A stretch of 64,000 nt of DNA from Pseudoalteromonas sp049257235 (GCF_049257235.1 NZ_JBMMUF010000001.1:434001-498000), one strand, 5' to 3'. Counted from the stretch's first letter, positions 8,339-17,530 are shown. Notes: generated from the letters alone by a model not told the origin. Numbers and translations are program-made.

Positions 8339-9304
8339 TTAACCTAGTAAGCTAAGTGCCGCTTGAGGACGCTGATTTGCCTGACTCAAGATTGTTTGGC
8401 TAGCTTGCTGTAAGATTTGGTTCTTAGTTAGGTTTGCAGTTTCTGCCGCGAAATCTGTATCTTTGATACGAGACTTAGCTGCACTTAAGTTTTCTGAAAC
8501 GTTTGCTTGGTTACGAATTGTAGATTGGAAACGGTTTTGTACCGCACCTAGCTCTGCACGCTTCTTATCTACTACTGCAATCAACGCATCCATACCCGCC
8601 ATAACTGCTTGCGCGTTACCTTGAGTTGATACACTGATACCTGTTTCAGTAAATACACCTGCGAAGTTGTAAGTAGTCGCTGCAGCTGTACCACCTGCTT
8701 CACTCACACCCGCTACGCCATCAGAAAGTGCCGCACCTGTTACTGCTGATGCAATACCCGCGATGCCTGAAAGCGTGAAGCCGCCGTTAGCTGTCATTGT
8801 GTTAGCAGTAGCACCCACATATTGCATACTAAAGCCGATTGTTTGAACTGCATCCGCACCCACTTGGAAAAATGCTGAGTAAGTACCATCCAGTAAGTTT
8901 TGGCCACCAAACGTTGTATCTGACGCTACGCGGTTAACTTCTGAAGATAGTTGACGAATTTCTTCTTGAAGTGCCAAACGGTCTTCATCAGTGTTTGAAC
9001 CGTTTGCTGCTTGTTGAGCAAGTACACGAACACGCTGGAACATGCTGGTTACTTCTTCCATCGCACCTTCAGCAGTTTGCGCTAGAGAAATACCGTCGTT
9101 CGCGTTACGGTTACCTTGGTCTAGACCCATGATTTGTGAGCCAAGACGGTTTGTGATTTGTAGACCCGCTGCATCATCAGCTGCGCTGTTGATACGAAGA
9201 CCTGATGATAAACGCTTGAAAGACGTGTCTAACTGTAGACCTGAATTCATCAACTGACGTTGTGCGTTTAGTGAACTTACGTTGGTGTTTACATAAAGTG
9301 CCAT
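8339..9304 (-). CDS. Flagellin 3
   Basis: The 321-residue flagellin has conserved D0/D1 ends (SSLNAQRQLMNSGLQLDTSF at the N-terminus, AALSLLG at the C-terminus). A FliA promoter at 9398-9424 precedes it and a strong hairpin follows. Its middle is nearly identical to flagellin 1 in protein and DNA, including a 191-base stretch without a mismatch (8505-8695 against 6006-6196), while the flanks differ more. It is expected to be a main filament subunit exported with FliS and modified by Maf. Confidence 0.96.
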   Translation of the reverse strand: MALYVNTNVSSLNAQRQLMNSGLQLDTSFKRLSSGLRINSAADDAAGLQITNRLGSQIMGLDQGNRNANDGISLAQTAEGAMEEVTSMFQRVRVLAQQAANGSNTDEDRLALQEEIRQLSSEVNRVASDTTFGGQNLLDGTYSAFFQVGADAVQTIGFSMQYVGATANTMTANGGFTLSGIAGIASAVTGAALSDGVAGVSEAGGTAAATTYNFAGVFTETGISVSTQGNAQAVMAGMDALIAVVDKKRAELGAVQNRFQSTIRNQANVSENLSAAKSRIKDTDFAAETANLTKNQILQQASQTILSQANQRPQAALSLLG

Positions 9305-9397
9305 GATATTTCTCCCAGTAAACTGTTAATTTACTCTCAAACTGTCAAATCTTGAGCGAAAGCTTGTATTTTTGACGTTTTGCTTAAGTTACTTAGG

Positions 9398-9424
9398 TTA
9401 TCGGGCGGCAATTATTTTCCTTTA
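9398..9424 (-). promoter_or_regulatory. FliA (sigma-28) promoter for flagellin 3
   Basis: The minus strand has TAAAGGAA, an 11-base spacer and CCCGATAA, close to TAAAGTTT-N11-GCCGATAA. It lies about 94 bases upstream of the ATG at 9304. The rest of the 276-base gap is AT-rich and holds only the flgL terminator. Confidence 0.8.
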
Positions 9425-9542
9425 GGATTTTTTTGAATTTTTTTATAAGTAGTTGTTTTTAAGTTTAAATTAAATAAACAAATCATGTGGAGATGGGCTG
9501 ATTTGTTATGTATTTCACATGAGTACGCATTAGTGAATAATT

Positions 9543-9563
9543 AAAAAAGGCCCTTACGGGCCT
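9543..9563 (-). terminator. Terminator of the flgJKL unit
   Basis: On the minus strand AGGCCC-GTAA-GGGCCT is followed by six T residues, 18 bases past the flgL stop. It separates hook-filament junction genes from flagellin 3. Confidence 0.85.
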
Positions 9564-9580
9564 GTTGTGAAACTGGATTA

Positions 9581-10828
9581 TTATCTTAAGTAGTCAAATA
9601 GGGAAAGGTTTGATAATCGATTAAAGGTTGCTTGTGACGCTTGCAATGCCGTTTCTTGACGAGTGAGCTCTGTTACCGCTTCCGCCATATCCACCTCAAC
9701 CAAGTCTGCGCGTGCCGATTTATTATTAATATCTACATCGGCATTTGAGATTTGAATACGTTGCGCAGTGTTTAGTCGACCTCCTAAGCCAGCTTGAGTC
9801 AATGAAACTTGGTTGAGCGCATTACTTAGTTGTACCAGCCCATCCGCCAACACTTGCTGATAGTCATCATCACTAAGCCCTTTAGTTGTCACTCCTGCGA
9901 TCAAATCTTCCAAGGTATTTAAAACATTTTCACGCTCAGGTCGCGCCAAATCAAAACTAACTTGTCCAGGCACAGCTCCTTGAAGTTTAATTTCCATTCC
10001 TCCAAGCTTAATAGGTTGCCCAGGAGTATAGGTCCCCGTTATTGCAGGAACCACTGGGACACCATCTTGCAACACTTGATAGGTCGCGGGCGCACCAGCA
10101 GCAATATCAACAGTCATGGTATTGGCAGTCGCTGGGGCTGCTGGGTCAGAATTGTAAAACTGCTGGTGAAACTGGTTAAAGGCATTTTGCTCTTTTATAT
10201 AGGCAGTTGCTGCAGTTACGCCACCTGCTGTAGTCGCCGTATTACTGGTAATATTAAGGCGGGCTGGCACTTTCTCAAATACATCAAAGCCATTATCCGA
10301 TGATTTAATGCTCACGCCTTGGGCAACCGTTACCGCATGTTGGCCTTGGTCACCACCATATACATACCGCCCTGTGGCACTGTCAAACTGATACGTTTGG
10401 TTATTATCTTGGTAGCCCGAGAAAATGAACTTCCCATCTTCAGATTTGGCATTCATCAAATCAAGAATGTTTGCTTGCAGCGCTTTGAGTTCTTGCGCTA
10501 AGCCTTCTCTATCTTGCTCAGACAACGCGCCATCACCGGCTTGAATGGTAAGGGTGTGTGCACGCTGAATAGAATCTTTAATGTTAGATAGCACGCTTTC
10601 TTCTGTTTCTAGACGACTGGTCAACAAGTTAAGGTTTTTGGTGAGCTGCTCATTGGTTTCAATGGCGTCTCCATACAAAATGGCACGAGTTATCGCTGAT
10701 GGGTCATCCGACGCAGTGAGTACTTTACGCTGCGAGTTAATTTGCTCTTGCGCGCGCGACACCTTAGATTGACTCTCTAGAATACTGTTGAGGCCTTTTT
10801 GAAAAATCTGGTTGTTAGAAAGACGCAT
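9581..10828 (-). CDS. flgL: Hook-filament junction protein FlgL (HAP3)
   Basis: The 415-residue protein starts MRLSNNQIFQKGLNSILESQ, the FlgL form of the flagellin-like N-terminal helix. The C-terminus has VDMAEAVTELTRQETALQASQ and ends LSNLSLFDYLR. The middle (about residues 195-300) is a beta-rich insert that makes it longer than the enteric protein. FlgL joins FlgK to the filament. It lies 5 bases after flgK, in the same operon, and is followed by a terminator. Confidence 0.96.
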   Translation of the reverse strand: MRLSNNQIFQKGLNSILESQSKVSRAQEQINSQRKVLTASDDPSAITRAILYGDAIETNEQLTKNLNLLTSRLETEESVLSNIKDSIQRAHTLTIQAGDGALSEQDREGLAQELKALQANILDLMNAKSEDGKFIFSGYQDNNQTYQFDSATGRYVYGGDQGQHAVTVAQGVSIKSSDNGFDVFEKVPARLNITSNTATTAGGVTAATAYIKEQNAFNQFHQQFYNSDPAAPATANTMTVDIAAGAPATYQVLQDGVPVVPAITGTYTPGQPIKLGGMEIKLQGAVPGQVSFDLARPERENVLNTLEDLIAGVTTKGLSDDDYQQVLADGLVQLSNALNQVSLTQAGLGGRLNTAQRIQISNADVDINNKSARADLVEVDMAEAVTELTRQETALQASQATFNRLSNLSLFDYLR

Positions 10829-10833
10829 AGCTA

Positions 10834-12843
10834 TTACCTCGCTGAGCTAAGTAAGGTGTCAAACACGGTTTGCGCGGTGGTTAAAATACGCGCCGACGCT
10901 GAGTAACTCTGTTGGAAACGTAACAAATTTGCCGCCTCTTCATCCAAGTTCACCCCCGCCATGGATTCATACCACGCATTTGATTGATCCTCTAATGCCG
11001 AAAACGCAGCAAAACTGGTTTTTGCTTGATCCGTAACAATACCAATATCAGTCACGATACCCGCAAATGCTTGATTGAATGTTTTTAGGTTATCTGCCGT
11101 GGTAGAGGACAACACATTCTCACGCACCAAATCTTGCGATTGTAATCCTGAGAGCTTTAAGCCATTACGGTTATCATCAAAGCCACCGGTGTTGAACTCT
11201 AGCGTAAATTCATCACCTGCTTGGGGTGAGCCTTCAATATTAAAGTCGAAGCCATAGGTATTATAAGGAGCTCCCGCTTGCGCCAAGATATTGTCAGCAG
11301 GCGGTGTAATGGTAAATGTTGTGGTGCCATTGCCATCTGTAATGCTGTATTCATTGGAATTGGCTGTTTTTACTAACGTGATTGGGCCATTGGTTAAGCT
11401 CGGTGGTGGACCTATTGTGATCCCCGTCGAATTAGCAATATCAGTCACTTCTCCTGGTGAGATGGATGCTTCACTAATGTTGTTTATCGAGGTGGAGGTA
11501 CGAATAGGTAAAGCTAACGCCAACTTTTCAGGGCGCATTGTCGCCAACTCCATTTGCGTTGCAGCTGCAGCATTGAGCTTGATATCAAATTCATCCCCTG
11601 CGGCACCGGCACCAGTCACATTGATTTGCAAGCCAAAAGATTCACCACTGGTGACCGTTGTTGAGTCAATGACGCCAGCAACAATATCCGCTGTTGACGG
11701 TGTACCAACAGGTTCACCTTTGTTATTCAAAGGTACAATCTCAACGGTGGTCGCTGAGGTGTACGTAATACGAAAATCAGTAGCGGGGATATTGGCACCA
11801 AAACCAGGCTCTAGCGATGCGACCAAATCAGCTGTCCCTGTATTGGTTGTGTGCGCCAAGCCGTTAGCAGTGGGTAAAATAAAGAGGTCTTCACCAATTT
11901 CGCCGTTGGCATCCATCCCGAGGTGATTCTGTTGATTGAAGGCATCCGCTAGCGACAGTGCGAGTTGGCCAAGCTGATTTTGCGCAGGAATAAGTACTTC
12001 GTCGCGGTACGCTAATATGCCACCAATCTCCCCTCTCAGTGCGCTGGCATCAACTTCTAAACTGATGGCGTCGCCTTTTGTCACATCCAATCGCAACTCT
12101 TTAAGGTTAGGATCAGGGTCGCCACGTAACGAAAACAGGTTAAAAGTGCCGTTTTCCATAACAATGGCCTCACCGGTGCTCATAAACACCAGCTTTTCGC
12201 CATTTTGTCCGTCTAATGTCTCAACGTTCATGAGTTCAGACAGCTCTTTAATCGCTTTGTCGCGCTCGTTATACACGGTGCTGGCTTGATCTTGGGCGTC
12301 AGTACCATGTACACCAGCAATCTCGATATTAAGCTCACTGATTTTTTCAATGAGCTCGTTGGCTTCGCCAGCAAGAATTGACACCTGATCATTGACGATT
12401 GTTTGCTGCTGCGCAACCATGCCGCCAAGGCGGTTTAATTGGTCCACATAGTTTTGCGCATTAGTAAAGAACAACGAGCGGGTCACACTGCTCGAGGGCT
12501 GATTGAGTGCCTCTTGCAGGTTATTGAACATACCGTTTAGCTGTGTCGACAAGCTGTTTGATTCTTCTGAAAACTGGCTGTCTACACGCTGCGCCTCTTC
12601 CATAAAACGCTCAAAGAAAGAGCGGTTGGAGGTATCACGGTTTAACTGGCGCTGAGCAAACTCATTGAGCAAACGAAAGGTTTCTCCACGACCAACTTGG
12701 TTATCAAATATGGTGCTGTGCTCAGTGCGCTCACGCACATACCCTTCGGTATTAACGTTAGCAATGTTCTTACTCGTGGTATTGAGCAACTCTGTGTTTG
12801 CACGAATACCTGAGCTGGCAATATTAAGTAAGCTAAATGACAT
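10834..12843 (-). CDS. flgK: Hook-filament junction protein FlgK (HAP1)
   Basis: The 669-residue protein has the FlgK N-terminus (LLNIASSGIRANTELLNTTS, then NIANVNTEGYVRE) and C-terminus (VNLDEEAANLLRFQQSYSAS). It is longer than the enteric protein of about 550 residues. The extra length is in the middle, where two related beta segments, AGDEFDIKLN and AGDEFTLEFN, suggest a repeated domain. FlgK is the first junction protein on the hook. Three bases separate it from the flgJ stop. Export does not use a signal peptide. Confidence 0.96.
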   Translation of the reverse strand: MSFSLLNIASSGIRANTELLNTTSKNIANVNTEGYVRERTEHSTIFDNQVGRGETFRLLNEFAQRQLNRDTSNRSFFERFMEEAQRVDSQFSEESNSLSTQLNGMFNNLQEALNQPSSSVTRSLFFTNAQNYVDQLNRLGGMVAQQQTIVNDQVSILAGEANELIEKISELNIEIAGVHGTDAQDQASTVYNERDKAIKELSELMNVETLDGQNGEKLVFMSTGEAIVMENGTFNLFSLRGDPDPNLKELRLDVTKGDAISLEVDASALRGEIGGILAYRDEVLIPAQNQLGQLALSLADAFNQQNHLGMDANGEIGEDLFILPTANGLAHTTNTGTADLVASLEPGFGANIPATDFRITYTSATTVEIVPLNNKGEPVGTPSTADIVAGVIDSTTVTSGESFGLQINVTGAGAAGDEFDIKLNAAAATQMELATMRPEKLALALPIRTSTSINNISEASISPGEVTDIANSTGITIGPPPSLTNGPITLVKTANSNEYSITDGNGTTTFTITPPADNILAQAGAPYNTYGFDFNIEGSPQAGDEFTLEFNTGGFDDNRNGLKLSGLQSQDLVRENVLSSTTADNLKTFNQAFAGIVTDIGIVTDQAKTSFAAFSALEDQSNAWYESMAGVNLDEEAANLLRFQQSYSASARILTTAQTVFDTLLSSAR

Positions 12844-12846
12844 GAT

Positions 12847-13806
12847 TTAGTCTCCAAGGCCTAGTAGATCGCCTACCAAAGCCTTTAATTCAGGTTGTGC
12901 GAGCACCCTCTTAACCTTGCTCGCATAATGTGGATCTGTGGCGTAACCCGCTTCGCTAATGGCATCAATAAAAGCAGCTGGTTTGTCTGCTACGTCTAAC
13001 GCCTGCTGATAACGAGGGTTTGACTGCAAAAAAGAAACAAAGTCATCAAAGCTTTGCTGCAATGAGTCATACACCCGAAACGGCTCTTTTTTTCTCACCG
13101 CCACACCTTGTTCATACTCAACGGTGGTTTTGGCAATGCTGCTGCCCTGCCAATCTCGGTGCGCCTTGATATTGAAAAGATTGTTAGAACTTTGGCCATT
13201 CGCCGCAGTAATAATATGTTTACCCCAACCAGTCTCGAGCGCCGCTTGAGCAATCATCACACCTGGATGAACACCAATTTTTTCAGCCGCCTGCTGAGCA
13301 AACTGCCAAACACCGTCAATAAATTCTTTAGCATTAGTAAATGATGGTGCTTGCTGTTGTTGCGCTTCAGATGAGCGTTTTGTCTTGGCTGGTTGCTCAG
13401 CACTTGGCAACGATGCATCAGGTGCAAACTTTTGCCCCCCGCGAAGTGCACTTGCTGGCATAAAGTTATTTTGCTGCGGCGAGAGTTGTTGCACGATTAA
13501 GTCAGCAAGTCCCAAGGAACCATTATTTGAGAGTTCACTGGCCAATTGTTGATCATGCATATCTTGAAAATATTTGACGCTGCTAGCGTTGAATGGGTTA
13601 TTTTCATCCTCAAACGCAGCATTCGCTTGGCGCATACTTTTGAGCAGCATTTGTGTAAAGATAGATTCAAATTGCTGTGCAGCCTGCTTCAACGCCTGAC
13701 GTTCGCCATCACTGCCTTTGGGCTGTTTTAGGGCGTCTTGGCGCAACTTATCCAAGCTAGTTAAGTCAAAAACACTTTGCTGTTGTAGTTGATTTGCATC
13801 CATCAT
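12847..13806 (-). CDS. flgJ: Rod-cap/peptidoglycan hydrolase FlgJ
   Basis: FlgJ has an N-terminal rod-binding domain (QQFESIFTQMLLKSMRQAN). A Gln/Ala-rich linker leads to a C-terminal glucosaminidase domain with IAQAALETGWG and NNLFNIKAHRDW; the Glu of LETGWG is the expected catalytic residue. It caps the growing rod and opens the peptidoglycan for it. I place the start at the tandem ATGs 13806/13803. The longer frame beginning at 13851 lies inside a terminator/RpoN promoter element and would start upstream of the predicted transcript. No strong Shine-Dalgarno is visible. Confidence 0.93.
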   Translation of the reverse strand: MMDANQLQQQSVFDLTSLDKLRQDALKQPKGSDGERQALKQAAQQFESIFTQMLLKSMRQANAAFEDENNPFNASSVKYFQDMHDQQLASELSNNGSLGLADLIVQQLSPQQNNFMPASALRGGQKFAPDASLPSAEQPAKTKRSSEAQQQQAPSFTNAKEFIDGVWQFAQQAAEKIGVHPGVMIAQAALETGWGKHIITAANGQSSNNLFNIKAHRDWQGSSIAKTTVEYEQGVAVRKKEPFRVYDSLQQSFDDFVSFLQSNPRYQQALDVADKPAAFIDAISEAGYATDPHYASKVKRVLAQPELKALVGDLLGLGD

Positions 13807-13839
13807 GCTGACAATCTTGTGACGACATAATGAATTCTT

Positions 13840-13855
13840 TGCAATATACATACCA
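13840..13855 (-). promoter_or_regulatory. RpoN promoter for flgJKL
   Basis: The minus strand reads TGGTATGTATATTGCA, matching TGGCAC-N5-TTGCW with two changes and correct GG-N10-GC spacing. It directly abuts the terminator that follows flgI. The start point near 13829 supports the shorter FlgJ start. Confidence 0.6.
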
Positions 13856-13878
13856 AAAAGCCCGCAGTCGCGGGCTTT
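13855..13878 (-). terminator. Terminator between flgI and flgJ
   Basis: A 9-bp stem AAAGCCCGC/GCGGGCTTT with a 4-base loop is followed by a short T-run on the minus strand, 40 bases past the flgI stop. It would end the flgFGHI transcript. Confidence 0.75.
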
Positions 13879-13917
13879 GGTTGGTCAATACAGTTACTTG
13901 TATCTGTGCGTGGGAGC

Positions 13918-15012
13918 TTAAATCACCACCAACTGGCCATTAATTGCCCCTGCTTCTTTGAGCGCCTCAAGAATCGCCATTAAGTCACCGGGCGCAGCAC
14001 CTACTTCATTTATTGCCCGCACCAAGTCATCTAAACTCACACCGGGGTCAAAGACAAACGCCCGCGAGTCATCTTGGCGCACATCAATAATGCTTTGATT
14101 AGTGACCACAGTGTCACCACCTGCCAATGCGTTAGGCTGTGACACTTCTTGATTCTCAGAGATAGTAACAGTAAGCCCACCATGGGTGATGGCCGCAGGT
14201 TGGAGCTTCACGTTCTTACCAATAACAATCGTGCCAGTGCGTGAATTTACGATGATTTTGGCTGCGTTATCAGCCGGTTCAAATTCTAGATTCTCGAGCG
14301 TCGATAGGTATGCGACGCGTTGAGATACATCTCGAGGTGCCATCACTCGCACCGACGCAGCATCCATTGCCATTGCGGTATCTGGGCCCACCAAGTTATT
14401 AATGGTGTCTGAGAGGCGTTTGGCAGTCGTGAAGTCAGGGCGATTTAGATTAAAAGTAATAAAATCGCCTTGGGTAAATGGACTCGGGATAGCACGCTCT
14501 ACCGTTGCACCATTAGCAATACGCCCTACCGTCGGGGTATTGATCACTACTTGGCTACCATCAAGGCCTTGTGCTCCCAAGCCACCAACAACCAAACTAC
14601 CCTGTGCCATGGCGTAAATATTACCATCAACACCTTTTAGAAAAGTTTGTAACAAGGTACCGCCACGCAAGCTTTGTGCGCTACCTATAGATGAAACGGT
14701 AACATCCATTGTTTGCCCCGGCTTTATAAAGGCTGGCATATCCGCATGCACCGCCACCGCAGCAACATTTTTAATTTTTGGTTGTAAGTTTGCAGGAAGC
14801 GTGATGCCAAAACCATTGAGCATGGCTTTAAAGCTTTGTTGCGTATAGCGGTTTTTCTCACCCGTTCCCGGCAAACCAACAACGAGACCATAACCTACTA
14901 GCTGGTTACTACGCACACCTTCAACCATAGCAACATCTTTGACGCGCTCTGCGAAGCTTGTGGTTGATATGACGCTCAGTGATAACACTAAAATTACTTT
15001 TAGCCATTGCAT
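13918..15012 (-). CDS. flgI: Flagellar P-ring protein FlgI
   Basis: FlgI of about 364 residues has a Sec signal peptide (MQWLKVILVLSLSVISTTSF, cleavage near AERVKD). Family motifs include NQLVGYGLVVGLPGTGEKN, VAVHADMPAFIKPGQ and the C-terminal DLMAILEALKEAGAINGQLV. It assembles the periplasmic P ring around the rod. The ATG at 15012 has AAGGAG 7 bases upstream; the upstream ATG at 15018 would sit too close to it. It lies between flgH and the terminator at 13855-13878. Confidence 0.96.
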   Translation of the reverse strand: MQWLKVILVLSLSVISTTSFAERVKDVAMVEGVRSNQLVGYGLVVGLPGTGEKNRYTQQSFKAMLNGFGITLPANLQPKIKNVAAVAVHADMPAFIKPGQTMDVTVSSIGSAQSLRGGTLLQTFLKGVDGNIYAMAQGSLVVGGLGAQGLDGSQVVINTPTVGRIANGATVERAIPSPFTQGDFITFNLNRPDFTTAKRLSDTINNLVGPDTAMAMDAASVRVMAPRDVSQRVAYLSTLENLEFEPADNAAKIIVNSRTGTIVIGKNVKLQPAAITHGGLTVTISENQEVSQPNALAGGDTVVTNQSIIDVRQDDSRAFVFDPGVSLDDLVRAINEVGAAPGDLMAILEALKEAGAINGQLVVI

Positions 15013-15023
15013 AATCATTCTCC

Positions 15024-15755
15024 TTAGAACGGGAACAGCGTGCTCATAAAGAAGCGCGATAGCCAGCCAGCACTTTGACTTTCTTGCATATCACCCTTAC
15101 CTGAGTACTGAATACGCGCATTGGCGATACGGTTACTCTCGACGGTATTGCCCGCACTGACATCAGCAGGGCGAACAATGCCCTCCAAACGAATGAATTC
15201 TTGTCCGGTGTTGAGCGTCAACCATTTTTCACCGCGAATGACCAAGTTACCGTTGGGTAAAACGCGCATCACATTCACGGAAATATTACCCGATAGGCTA
15301 TTTGACTGATTGGACTTACCTTCACCCGTAAAGGAGTTACTACTGCCCACACCAAGCCCAATGCTATCATTGCCGATATTCACAGGGTTACCGCCTAAAC
15401 CAATGACCGGATCTAAGCTAATGTCCGTTTCTCGGTCGGTTTCAGTTTTCGCTGTTTTCGACGCTTGTGTTGACTCGCGTAACACCACGGTAATGATATC
15501 GCCCGTGCGCAATGCCTTTTTATCCGCATAAAGATCATTACTGAGCATCGGGTTGAACAAGCCACCGGAGGTGGTCATGCTCGCCGGTGCTTCTTGCGGA
15601 TACATAGGCGCATAATAGGGGTCGTTCTCAACCACAGTTTCATTTTGTGTAGATACGCAGCCGCTGGTGAGTAGCGCACTAGCTACTATTGCTAGGGCAC
15701 TGGCAAACGACATAGTCGATGACGTTGTCATGCTCTGTATTGTTAACCTAGCCAT
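15024..15755 (-). CDS. flgH: Flagellar L-ring lipoprotein FlgH
   Basis: The 243-residue protein has a lipobox LTSGC with Cys33, so it is a lipoprotein targeted to the outer membrane. Family segments include LYADKKALRTGDIITVVLRE, GNLVIRGEKWLTLNTGQEFI and the end WLSRFFMSTLFPF. It forms the L ring that lets the rod pass the outer membrane. The N-terminus is longer than usual before the hydrophobic core, and internal ATGs at 15731 and 15713 are possible starts. flgI begins 12 bases downstream. Confidence 0.96.
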   Translation of the reverse strand: MARLTIQSMTTSSTMSFASALAIVASALLTSGCVSTQNETVVENDPYYAPMYPQEAPASMTTSGGLFNPMLSNDLYADKKALRTGDIITVVLRESTQASKTAKTETDRETDISLDPVIGLGGNPVNIGNDSIGLGVGSSNSFTGEGKSNQSNSLSGNISVNVMRVLPNGNLVIRGEKWLTLNTGQEFIRLEGIVRPADVSAGNTVESNRIANARIQYSGKGDMQESQSAGWLSRFFMSTLFPF

Positions 15756-15767
15756 AATTAAGCCGCC

Positions 15768-16556
15768 TTACAGTTGCTGATTAATATAACTAAGCATCTG
15801 ATCTACTGATGAAATAACTTTTGAGTTCATCTCATAGATGCGCTGCGTTTCAATAAGATTCACCAGCTCTTCGGTGACATTTACATTTGATGTCTCCAGC
15901 GCTCCTTGCACGATAATGCCAAGACCATCAACACCCGGGTTACCCTGCACAGGCGCGCCGCTCACCGCAGTTTCGGTGTAGAGGTTTTGGCCCATAGGCT
16001 CAAGACCGGTTGGGTTAATAAAGTCGCTGATCACCAATTGGCCAATAACGACATTGTCTGGCTGACCTGCAATACGCACCGACACTTCACCTTCTTGCGA
16101 GATAGTGATGGACTGGGCATCATCAGGCACGTTCATTTCTGGCTGAACTGGGAAGCCTGCGCCACTGGTCACAATGCGACCGTCTTCATCAGTTGTGAAT
16201 TGCCCGTTTCGACTGTAGGCAATATTGCCATCAGGCAGTAACACCTCGAAAAAGCCTTGGCCTTGGATCATCCAATCAAGCGAATTCTCGGTACTGAGCA
16301 TGTTCCCTTGAGAGAAGTTCTTTTGGTTTGCCACGACTTTAGCACCGGCACCCAACATTAAACCTGAGGGCATTTCGGTGTCAGCTGATGAACGACCACC
16401 AGGCTGATTTATATTTTGGTAAAGTAAGTCTTCAAAAATCGCACGGCTCTTTTTGTAGCCGACGGTACTCGCATTAGCGAGGTTATTTGAAATCACCGAA
16501 ATATCGGTTTGTTGGGCATCTAGGCCGGTTTTACTGATCCATAATGCAGGGTTCAT
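15768..16556 (-). CDS. flgG: Distal rod protein FlgG
   Basis: The 262-residue rod protein has ALWISKTGLDAQQTDISVIS and NNLANASTVGYKKSRAIFED at the N-terminus. The C-terminus is VNVTEELVNLIETQRIYEMN. FlgG stacks on FlgB/C/F as the distal rod and joins the hook. It follows flgF by 21 bases and flgH starts 12 bases later, so the four genes flgFGHI form one unit. Confidence 0.97.
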   Translation of the reverse strand: MNPALWISKTGLDAQQTDISVISNNLANASTVGYKKSRAIFEDLLYQNINQPGGRSSADTEMPSGLMLGAGAKVVANQKNFSQGNMLSTENSLDWMIQGQGFFEVLLPDGNIAYSRNGQFTTDEDGRIVTSGAGFPVQPEMNVPDDAQSITISQEGEVSVRIAGQPDNVVIGQLVISDFINPTGLEPMGQNLYTETAVSGAPVQGNPGVDGLGIIVQGALETSNVNVTEELVNLIETQRIYEMNSKVISSVDQMLSYINQQL

Positions 16557-16577
16557 AGTGATAACTCCTCGCTAATA

Positions 16578-17321
16578 TTAAATAATGCGCAGCAATGATT
16601 CAGCACGCTGATCATTCTCTTCTGCGGTTTTCATTAGCTTGACTTGTAATTCAAACTGGCGTTGGTGGCTTATCATGTCCACCATCTCATGTACTGGATT
16701 GACGTTAGACATCTCAAGCGCTCTTGGCACGATTGAGACATTCTCTGAAACGTCAATGTTTTGACCTTGGCGCGGACGGAACAAGCCATCATTGCCCTTT
16801 TCAACTTGGTGCCCTGTCGCTTCAACAATGCGTAAACGGTCTACTTCTTCGAGGAAGTTAGCTGGCGCACCTTGAGGGCGAACTTGAATCATGCCATCCG
16901 CACTGAAGCTAATTTTTTCAATGGGCACGGGCAAGATAATAGGGCCCCCCTCACCAATTACTTGGCGGCCGTCTCGGTCCTGTAAAATACCCTCTTGGGT
17001 CATCACCAAGGAGCCTGCTTTGGTATAAGCTTCTTGGCCATTAGCATCTTGCACCGCAAGCCAAGCATGCTCACTCATCGCGATGTCTAAATCACGTCCA
17101 GTTTGTGAGATGCCACCTGCTGTCGTATTCGTTCCTGCGCGCTCTTGCAATGCGAAAACGCGTGTTGGCAACCCTTCACCAAAGGCTTGCATTGAGCGTG
17201 CCTGAGCGATATCCGCTTTAAAGCCTGTGGTATTGGCGTTCGCAAGGTTGTTACTTTTGACCCCCATACCAATGAGGCTTTGTTTAGCTCCTGATGTCGC
17301 TATGTAAAGCATCTTATCCAT
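16578..17321 (-). CDS. flgF: Proximal rod protein FlgF
   Basis: FlgF of 247 residues begins MDKMLYIATSGAKQSLIGMG. It has SNNLANANTTGFKADIAQAR and ends with NPVHEMVDMISHQRQFELQV. It is the first gene of flgFGHI. An RpoN site lies 37 bases upstream of the ATG and the flgE terminator lies further up, so it is transcribed separately from flgBCDE. Confidence 0.96.
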   Translation of the reverse strand: MDKMLYIATSGAKQSLIGMGVKSNNLANANTTGFKADIAQARSMQAFGEGLPTRVFALQERAGTNTTAGGISQTGRDLDIAMSEHAWLAVQDANGQEAYTKAGSLVMTQEGILQDRDGRQVIGEGGPIILPVPIEKISFSADGMIQVRPQGAPANFLEEVDRLRIVEATGHQVEKGNDGLFRPRQGQNIDVSENVSIVPRALEMSNVNPVHEMVDMISHQRQFELQVKLMKTAEENDQRAESLLRII

Positions 17322-17357
17322 GCACTTGCTCCAAATAATTCTAACTTGTTAAGCAAA

Positions 17358-17373
17358 AGCAAGATTAATACCA
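17358..17373 (-). promoter_or_regulatory. RpoN promoter for flgFGHI
   Basis: The minus strand has TGGTATTAATCTTGCT, matching TGGCAC-N5-TTGCW with two changes and correct spacing. It is the only promoter-like element I recognise in the 254-base gap between flgF and flgE. Confidence 0.65.
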
Positions 17374-17530
17374 ACTACTTGATAGTCGTTTAAAGGGCAG
17401 TAAAAAGAAGATAAAAGCGTTGAAAAAGCGCTTAGAATCAATGAACTTCAACAAGTGGTTCACTCGGCAGATATGAACCAAGGGCATAGCCAAAGGCGAG
17501 TAAACATAAGACAACAAATTAATGACGGAT

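Noticed and set aside
8339..9304. Direct repeats suggesting a CRISPR array or IS around the flagellins
   Set aside because: The repeated sequence is the coding sequence of paralogous flagellins; there are no short regularly spaced repeats and no transposase.
11291..11926. Plus-strand open frame of about 210 codons opposite flgK
   Set aside because: It lies wholly antisense to the conserved flgK coding region, is rich in Val/Ser/Pro and has no recognisable motif.
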